Part shown: piece by piece, positions 58,615-64,000 of the stretch
Position numbering within the stretch: position 1 is the stretch's first letter
Layout of the letters: every line of letters starts with the position of its first letter
Assembly: GCF_900182985.1 (NCBI RefSeq)
Contig: NZ_FXUY01000002.1
Span: 2,501-66,500 of the forward strand
Length of the DNA: 64,000 nucleotides
DNA from: Pseudomonas helmanticensis
Lineage (GTDB): Bacteria > Pseudomonadota > Gammaproteobacteria > Pseudomonadales > Pseudomonadaceae
Reading direction: 5' to 3'
The notes under the pieces: generated by a model
What the model was told of the DNA's origin: nothing
The model's input: only the letters and a program-made list of their open reading frames with translations
Databases searched by the model: none
Program-made: the position numbers and the translations under genes

Positions 58615-60193
58615 GGCCGCCAACGCCGACAGCAAACAGGCTCAGCGCCTGCTGCGCCTTTATCATCTCTACCGTTTAAGCGTCGGCATCACTTTGGTGC
58701 TGCTGATCTCCAGCAACATGGACAACCGCCTGCTGACGTCGGCCAACGACGATCTGCTGCGCGGCGGCAGCTGGTTATATCTGGTCATCAACATTTTGCT
58801 GGTGGTGTTTCTCGAGAACACCCGGCGACCGGCGCAACTGTTCAGCCTGGCCCTCGTCGATGTGCTGTTGCTGTGCGGCCTGTTCTATGCGGCGGGCGGC
58901 GTGGCCAGCGCCCTCGGCAATCTGCTGATTGTCTCGGTGGCGATCAGCAACACCCTGCTGCGCCGACGCATCGGCCTGCTGATCGCCGCCATCGGCGCTC
59001 TCGGCATCGTCGGCCTGAGTTTCCTGCTCAGTTTCAGCCATCCCCTGAGCGCCAACGAATACCTGCAAGCCGGCACGCTCGGCGCACTGTGCTTTGCCGC
59101 ATCGCTGCTGGTGCAAGGGCTGATCCGCCGTCTTGAAGTCAGCGAAACACTGGCCGAGCAACGGGCCAGCGAGGTGGTCGGCCTGGAGGCGTTGAACGCA
59201 CTGATTCTGCAGCGCATGCGCACCGGGATTCTCGTGCTCGACGAGGAACGTCGTGTGCAACTGGCCAACCAGAGTGCGCAGAACCTGCTCGCGCGCTCAC
59301 ACCTGCAAGGCCATCTGATCGACGCCTACTCGCCCGCACTGGTCGAACGCCTGCAACTGTGGATGAACAATCCGAGCCTGCGCCCGCAAAGCCTGAAGAT
59401 TCCCGGCAATGGCCTTGAATTGCAGCCGAGCTTCATTGCTCTCGAACAAAGCCCGAATCAGCAAACCCTGGTATTTCTCGAAGACCTGGCGCAAATATCC
59501 CAGCAGGCCCAGCAACTGAAACTTGCCGCACTCGGGCGCCTGACCGCCGGCATCTCTCACGAAATTCGCAATCCACTCGGCGCCATCAGTCATGCCGCAC
59601 AGCTATTGGGCGAATCCGAGGAACTCGACAGCGCCGATCGGCGTCTGACGCAGATCATTCAAGATCACTCCCAGCGCATGAACCGAGTCATCGAAAACGT
59701 CCTGCAACTTTCACGACGCCAGCAAAGTGCCCCGCAACGGCTGGATCTCAAGCCGTGGCTGGAAAACTTCGTCGCCGAGAGCCGCGAACAGGCCAGCGAG
59801 CGCCAGCACATTCATCTGCGGATCAACTCGGGTGACTTCGCCACACTGATGGATCCCAATCAGCTCACGCAAATTCTCGACAATCTGTTACGCAACGGCT
59901 GGCGCCACAGCGCGTTACTGCACGATCAGGCCGAGGTCTGGCTGGCATTGTTCGTCGACCCGGACAGCCAATTGGCGGTGCTTGAGGTGCAGGACAACGG
60001 CCCCGGCGTGCCAGTCGACGAACAGACGCATCTGTTCGAACCGTTCTTTACCACCAGCAGCCAGGGCACCGGCCTTGGGCTTTATCTGTCCCGTGAGCTG
60101 TGCGAAAGCAACCAAGCGCGCCTAGACTTCAAACCACGCCAAGGCGGCGGCTGCTTTCGCATCACCTTTGCTCACGGACGGAAACAAAGTTGA
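58598..60193 (+). CDS. pilS: Sensor histidine kinase PilS
   Basis: PilS senses pilin in the inner membrane and controls PilR. The protein (~531 residues) has about six N-terminal membrane segments (~30-175), a PAS domain (~200-300), HisKA with the phospho-acceptor in GISHEIRNPLGA (~residue 321), and a HATPase domain (NGPGVP, GTGLGLYLS). The start is uncertain: GTG at 58598 has AAGG at best spacing, but TTG at 58583 and GTG at 58604 are in frame. It overlaps the upstream gene. Confidence 0.92.
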   Translation: MPVIAEAANADSKQAQRLLRLYHLYRLSVGITLVLLISSNMDNRLLTSANDDLLRGGSWLYLVINILLVVFLENTRRPAQLFSLALVDVLLLCGLFYAAGGVASALGNLLIVSVAISNTLLRRRIGLLIAAIGALGIVGLSFLLSFSHPLSANEYLQAGTLGALCFAASLLVQGLIRRLEVSETLAEQRASEVVGLEALNALILQRMRTGILVLDEERRVQLANQSAQNLLARSHLQGHLIDAYSPALVERLQLWMNNPSLRPQSLKIPGNGLELQPSFIALEQSPNQQTLVFLEDLAQISQQAQQLKLAALGRLTAGISHEIRNPLGAISHAAQLLGESEELDSADRRLTQIIQDHSQRMNRVIENVLQLSRRQQSAPQRLDLKPWLENFVAESREQASERQHIHLRINSGDFATLMDPNQLTQILDNLLRNGWRHSALLHDQAEVWLALFVDPDSQLAVLEVQDNGPGVPVDEQTHLFEPFFTTSSQGTGLGLYLSRELCESNQARLDFKPRQGGGCFRITFAHGRKQS

Positions 60194-61536
60194 CTAACAG
60201 CCCACGGCAAAAAATCCTCATCGTCGACGACGAGCCCGACATCCGCGAACTCCTGGAAATCACCCTGGGACGGATGAAGCTCGACACCTACAGCGCGCGT
60301 AATCTCGGCGAAGCCCAAGCGTTGTTGCACCGCGAGCGCTTTGACCTATGCCTGACCGACATGCGTCTACCCGACGGCACGGGGCTGGATCTGGTGCTGC
60401 ACATCCAGCAGCGTTATCCACAACTGCCCGTGGCGATGATCACCGCCTATGGCAGCCTGGAAACCGCAATCAACGCACTGAAGGCCGGCGCCTTTGACTT
60501 TCTGACTAAACCGGTTGACCTCACCCGCCTGCGTGAACTGGTTGGCACGGCCCTGCGCATGCCGGCCGCGAGCGCTGCGAGCACTTCAATCGATCGACGC
60601 CTGCTCGGTGATTCGTTACCGATGCGCGACCTGCGCAAGCAGATCGACAAGCTCGCCCGCAGCCAGGCGCCGGTGTACATCAGTGGTGAATCCGGCAGCG
60701 GCAAGGAGCGGGTCGCGCGCCTGATTCATGAGCAAGGGCCGCGCGCCAGCCAGCCGTTCGTACCGGTGAACTGCGGGGCGATTCCGTCCGAGCTGATGGA
60801 AAGCGAATTCTTTGGCCATCGCAAAGGCAGTTTCACCGGCGCCGTCGAGGACAAGCCGGGGCTGTTCCAGGCGGCGAACGGCGGCACCTTGTTTCTCGAC
60901 GAAGTGGCGGACTTGCCGCTGTCGATGCAGGTAAAACTGCTGCGGGCGATTCAGGAAAAAGCCGTGCGCAGCGTCGGTGGTCAGCAGGAAACCGTGGTCG
61001 ATGTGCGCATTCTCTGCGCCACCCACAAGGATCTTGATGCCGAGGTGGCTGCCGAGCGTTTCCGCCAGGACCTTTATTACCGGCTCAACGTCATCGAACT
61101 GCGCGTGCCATCACTGCGCGAGCGGCGTGACGACATTGAAGTGCTCGCGGCGCACATGCTCAAGCGTTTGGCCAAAGACACCGGCCAACCGGTGGCGCGG
61201 TTGCATCCGCAGGCGCTGGAAGCACTGAAGAGCTACCGTTTTCCGGGCAATGTGCGGGAGCTGGAGAACGTGCTCGAACGCGCGCACACCTTGTGTGAGA
61301 ACCGCGTGATCGAGTCTGCAGACTTGCGCTTGAGCGAAGGCAATTGCGCGGCTGAAGGAGGGATTGCCGACCTGACACAGATCGACAATCTGGAAGATTA
61401 TCTGGAGAACGTCGAGCGCAAACTGATCTTGCAGGCGCTGGAGGAAACGCGCTGGAATCGTACGGCGGCGGCGCAGCGCTTGAGCCTGTCGTTTCGGTCG
61501 ATGCGCTATCGGCTGAAGAAACTGGGCCTGGATTAG
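60190..61536 (+). CDS. pilR: NtrC-family response regulator PilR
   Basis: PilR activates the sigma54 promoter of pilA. The 448-residue protein has a receiver domain with phospho-acceptor Asp57. The AAA+ domain has Walker A GESGSGKE and a GSFTGA loop (a Ser variant of GAFTGA), and the C-terminal helix-turn-helix is WNRTAAAQRLSLSFRSMRYRLKKLG. The only start near the receiver domain is TTG at 60190, overlapping the pilS stop (TTGA). The first downstream ATG would remove part of the domain. Confidence 0.95.
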   Translation: MTNSPRQKILIVDDEPDIRELLEITLGRMKLDTYSARNLGEAQALLHRERFDLCLTDMRLPDGTGLDLVLHIQQRYPQLPVAMITAYGSLETAINALKAGAFDFLTKPVDLTRLRELVGTALRMPAASAASTSIDRRLLGDSLPMRDLRKQIDKLARSQAPVYISGESGSGKERVARLIHEQGPRASQPFVPVNCGAIPSELMESEFFGHRKGSFTGAVEDKPGLFQAANGGTLFLDEVADLPLSMQVKLLRAIQEKAVRSVGGQQETVVDVRILCATHKDLDAEVAAERFRQDLYYRLNVIELRVPSLRERRDDIEVLAAHMLKRLAKDTGQPVARLHPQALEALKSYRFPGNVRELENVLERAHTLCENRVIESADLRLSEGNCAAEGGIADLTQIDNLEDYLENVERKLILQALEETRWNRTAAAQRLSLSFRSMRYRLKKLGLD

Positions 61537-61542
61537 ATCGCC

Positions 61543-61615
61543 AAAGATCGCAGCCTGCGGCAGCTCCTACATTGGAATACGTTCCCTGTAGGAGCTGCCG
61601 CAGGCTGCGATCTTT
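61543..61615. repeat. Inverted REP doublet, family A, reverse arrangement
   Basis: AAAGATCGCAGCCTGCGGCA and its inverse face with GTAGGAG innermost, between the convergent pilR and thiO. The centre (TTGGAATACGTTCCC) closely resembles that of the element at 41142. Confidence 0.9.
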
Positions 61616-61625
61616 TGATTTTGCT

Positions 61626-62726
61626 TCAGATCCGACCAGCCGGTGCATACGGCGCCGGATCAATAATCGGCGCACGTCCGAGCATCACATCGGCAAACAA
61701 CTGGCACGACGCCGGCGCCAGCACCAGCCCATTGCGGTAATGCCCGCAGTTCAGCCACAACCCCTCAAACCCCGGCACCCGGCCAATGTACGGAATCCCT
61801 TCCGGCGACCCCGGACGCAATCCCGCCCAGTGGCCCACCACCTCGGCATGCGCCAGCGCCGGCAGCAACTCCACTGCCGAAGCCTTGAGGCTTTCCAGCG
61901 CCACATCGGTCGGCGTCTTGTCGTAGCCTTCGTGCTCCAGCGTGCTGCCAATCAGGATATGGCCGTCGCGACGCGGAATCGCATAACGACCTTTGGCCAA
62001 TACCATGCTCGGCAAAAAGTCCGCTGCACATTTGTAGAGAATCATCTGGCCTTTGACCGGTTCGACCGGCAACGTCAGGCTCAGGGTCTTGAGCAGGTCG
62101 CCGCTCCACGCACCCGCCGTCAGCACGATCTGATCGCCGTTGATCACGCCTTGAGACGTCTCGACGCCGACAATCCGCTCGTCCTCGCGAACAAATCCGC
62201 TGACTTCGCACTGTTCGTGAATCGTCACGTTCGGCAGTGCCTGCAACGCCGCTTTCAGCGATTTCACCAGACGCGGATTGCGCACGTTGGCCACATCAGC
62301 CATGTAGATCGCCCGTGAAAATCCACCACCTAGCACCGGCACCGCATCGTGCGCCGCCGAGATATCCACAGCCCGCAGCGGACGGCCTTCGCGCTCAGCC
62401 CAGGCCAACGCTTCGGCTTCATCATCCAGATCCAGCCAATACAGGCCAGTGGTGTGCACTTCAGGATCGACGCCGGTATCGGCGAACAGACGCTCGCCGA
62501 GCTGTGGATAAAAATCCTGCGACCAGTGCGCCAGTGCGGTGACCGCCGGGCTATAGCGCCACGGATACAACGGCGAAACGATACCGCCGCCCGCCCAGGA
62601 GGATTCCTGGCCGAGGTTCGCGCGATCCAGCAGCACCACGCTGCGCACTTCGGAGGCGAGGTTGTAAGCGGTCAGCAGGCCAATCACCCCGCCACCGACA
62701 ATCACCACTTGCTGTTGCCTGGTCAT
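61626..62726 (-). CDS. thiO: Glycine oxidase ThiO
   Basis: ThiO is an FAD enzyme that oxidises glycine to iminoacetate for the thiazole part of thiamine. The 366-residue product has the dinucleotide-binding motif VIVGGGVIGLLTAYNLA and the DAO-family motifs GGIVSPLYPW, WAGLRPGSPEG and GHYRNGLVLAPAS. Other thi genes are not nearby. No TPP riboswitch is seen upstream. The same position, between pilR and the minor pilin genes, is found in P. aeruginosa. Confidence 0.92.
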   Translation of the reverse strand: MTRQQQVVIVGGGVIGLLTAYNLASEVRSVVLLDRANLGQESSWAGGGIVSPLYPWRYSPAVTALAHWSQDFYPQLGERLFADTGVDPEVHTTGLYWLDLDDEAEALAWAEREGRPLRAVDISAAHDAVPVLGGGFSRAIYMADVANVRNPRLVKSLKAALQALPNVTIHEQCEVSGFVREDERIVGVETSQGVINGDQIVLTAGAWSGDLLKTLSLTLPVEPVKGQMILYKCAADFLPSMVLAKGRYAIPRRDGHILIGSTLEHEGYDKTPTDVALESLKASAVELLPALAHAEVVGHWAGLRPGSPEGIPYIGRVPGFEGLWLNCGHYRNGLVLAPASCQLFADVMLGRAPIIDPAPYAPAGRI

Positions 62727-62740
62727 GTTTGATCCAACCG

Positions 62741-62770
62741 TAAAAAAGACAGTGGGCGCAAAAGGCGCCC
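62741..62770 (-). terminator. Possible pilE terminator
   Basis: GGGCGC/GGCGCCC forms a short stem with a T-rich tail on the minus strand (TCTTTTTTAC), between pilE and thiO. Confidence 0.5.
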
Positions 62771-62783
62771 GAAGATATGCGCC

Positions 62784-63185
62784 TCAGCGGCCCCAGCAAT
62801 CCTTGGTGGCAAGCCCGGTGGTCGCGTTGTTCATGCTCCTGACACCGGTATTGGTCAGGGTGAAATCCCCGCACTTGTCGGTGGCCATGGACGTACCCGC
62901 CTTGCGGGTGGCGGTCAGCAGGAAGGTCTGATCAGCGATGGTCGGAGTAATGGTGTAGAAATCATTGCCCGTACTCAGACCGGTGACGCCGGTGTAGACA
63001 CTGTTCTTGGTATAGAAACGTTCAAGGGTCTGCGCCTGCTCGGACAGCAGCGACACCACTTCGGCACGGCGGCCCTTTTTCAGGTATTCGGTAAAGCTCG
63101 GGGCGGCGATGGTCATGACAATGCCGATGATCGCAATCACGATCATGATTTCGATCAGGGTAAAACCGCGGTTGCTTCTACGCAT
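62784..63185 (-). CDS. pilE: Minor type IV pilin PilE
   Basis: The 133-residue prepilin has a short leader (MRRSNRG) and the hydrophobic helix FTLIEIMIVIAIIGIVMTIA with Glu5. The C-terminal region has two cysteines (DKCGDFTL and KDCWGR) that likely form a disulfide. PilE, with FimU, PilV, PilW and PilX, primes pilus assembly. It lies 16 bp downstream of pilY1, the conserved order. The other minor pilin genes are beyond the window edge. Confidence 0.93.
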   Translation of the reverse strand: MRRSNRGFTLIEIMIVIAIIGIVMTIAAPSFTEYLKKGRRAEVVSLLSEQAQTLERFYTKNSVYTGVTGLSTGNDFYTITPTIADQTFLLTATRKAGTSMATDKCGDFTLTNTGVRSMNNATTGLATKDCWGR

Positions 63186-63200
63186 GCCTCAAACTCTCGC

Positions 63201-64000
63201 TTACTGTATTTGTCGCCACATGATACGACGGCTACCGCCGCCGCCCTTTTCCACCAAGGTGGTGATGTTGCCGCTGGAATCGTTGAAAATCTTGCGCGTC
63301 GCGCCGTTGACGACAGCGTTCAGGGTCGGGATGCCACCCGTGAATATCACACCACTGGAAATCGTGTCGTTGCTGTCGACCACGCCATCGCCGTTGGTAT
63401 CGAGCACTGCATAGTTGAGCATCTTACCGCTGAATGCATCGGTTTCGACCAGTTTGCCCGTGCCAAAACTCGAACAGGGATCGGTGGTATCCACACTCGC
63501 CGTGGTGAAGAGGATACGTCCCAGAACCAGGCTGGCCTGATTGATCACCCGCTCACCGATCAACGCGTTGTTATACACCAACGGCAGGTACCAGCCCTTT
63601 TCTGCAGGGTACGTTGTGTCGTTTTGCGTGGTAGTGACGAACTGACCACCAGTCCCCGAGAACACGCCCGTGACCGCCTGCGCCTGCAAACTGCTGACGG
63701 TGAGTTGCCCCGAACCACCATCGGCATCCCACACCGAATAGAACGCCTGCAAATCCTTGTTGGTCTTGTCGGCCGTTTCGTTGAACTTGCCGGTTCCGAC
63801 AAAGATCTGTTTGCCGCCCAATGAGTTATCCGCCAGCAACGGCTGCGTGGTGATCGGCTGAGTTGCGCCGCCCGCCGCGGTGAACAACGGCTTCCCGGAA
63901 AACGCTACGCCCCAGCTATCGGTGGACGTCGCGCTCAGATCGAACTTCCACAGCCGCCCTTTCAAGTCGCCGCCATAGGCGGCCTGGACCACGTTCGAGG
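63201..64000 (-). CDS. pilY1: Type IV pilus tip-associated protein PilY1, C-terminal part
   Basis: Only the last ~266 codons are in the window. The sequence shows the beta-propeller region of PilY1 (AYGGDLKGRLWKFDLS, IFVGTGKFNETAD). The calcium-binding loop DTNGDGVVDSND matches the site known to control retraction and adhesion in P. aeruginosa PilY1. The protein ends in IMWRQIQ. The N-terminus is outside the window; the internal Met at 63992 is not the start. Confidence 0.93.
   Translation of the reverse strand, partial: SNVVQAAYGGDLKGRLWKFDLSATSTDSWGVAFSGKPLFTAAGGATQPITTQPLLADNSLGGKQIFVGTGKFNETADKTNKDLQAFYSVWDADGGSGQLTVSSLQAQAVTGVFSGTGGQFVTTTQNDTTYPAEKGWYLPLVYNNALIGERVINQASLVLGRILFTTASVDTTDPCSSFGTGKLVETDAFSGKMLNYAVLDTNGDGVVDSNDTISSGVIFTGGIPTLNAVVNGATRKIFNDSSGNITTLVEKGGGGSRRIMWRQIQ

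Noticed and set aside
62727..63200. TPP riboswitch near thiO
   Set aside because: The conserved THI-box sequence was not found upstream of thiO.

Overview
The window is a chromosomal segment of a fluorescent Pseudomonas, most likely of the P. fluorescens group. The evidence is the CbrAB/CrcZ carbon-control locus, a PrrF iron sRNA, a type IV pilus locus, GC-rich codon use, and many extragenic REP palindromes of the kind typical of this group (GTAGGAGCTGCCG..., GTGGGAGCGAGCCTG..., GTAGGAGTGAGCCTG...). Almost everything is core genome. No phage, IS element, CRISPR array or secretion island was seen.

Layout. 1-6.6 kb: methionine-sulfoxide repair (msrPQ), phosphatidylserine synthase (pssA), and the branched-chain amino-acid cluster ilvI-ilvH-ilvC, all on the minus strand. 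6.1-13.6 kb: small envelope and hypothetical genes, penicillin-binding protein 1B (mrcB), a kinase-like/AAA fusion, a pentapeptide-repeat protein, a TfoX C-terminal protein and a CbpA-type cyclic-nucleotide-binding protein. 13.7-17.5 kb: a Fur-type promoter with one PrrF sRNA, facing a haem-uptake ABC operon (phuT-U-V plus the ChaN-like lipoprotein phuW). The phuS and phuR genes that accompany this operon in P. aeruginosa are not beside it. 17.5-21.7 kb: Rieske protein, sfsA, an aminotransferase, dksA and gluQ.

21.7-27 kb: the carbon/nitrogen control locus cbrX-cbrA-cbrB, followed by the Crc-titrating sRNA CrcZ with two CbrB-type operators and a sigma54 promoter. 27-31.5 kb: pcnB, folK and the pantothenate genes panB, panC, panD. 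31.7-41.1 kb: pgi, acetyl-CoA synthetase, an MpaB-like protein, an RlmI-like methyltransferase, a large DUF748 protein and a DUF2845 protein. 41.3-47.3 kb: a BON-domain gene with a candidate sigma54 promoter, then the pilin gene pilA divergent from pilB-pilC-pilD-coaE-yacG.

47.3-51.9 kb: small conserved genes, a CbiM-like membrane protein, a MOSC protein, an NDH-2-type dehydrogenase and an EF-hand protein. 51.9-52.5 kb: four tRNA genes (Pro, Lys, Pro, Asn). 52.7-64 kb: clpB, pgeF, rluD, bamD, the PilS/PilR system that controls pilA, thiO, pilE and the C-terminal part of pilY1.

Two regulatory themes recur. One is sigma54 control: crcZ through CbrB, pilA through PilR, and probably the BON gene. 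The other is iron/haem homeostasis (PrrF and phu). Gene order follows two blocks of the P. aeruginosa chromosome (about PA4691-PA4739 and PA4525-PA4556, from memory), joined here near 41-42 kb. Twelve inverted REP doublets sit between genes. I found no clear candidate for a wholly new system. The best leads are the BON-gene promoter with its distal palindrome, the single PrrF beside a phu operon lacking phuS/phuR, a CbpA-like protein lacking the usual ribose-binding glutamate, an EF-hand protein carrying a GKCGEGKCG motif, and the ilvI leader.
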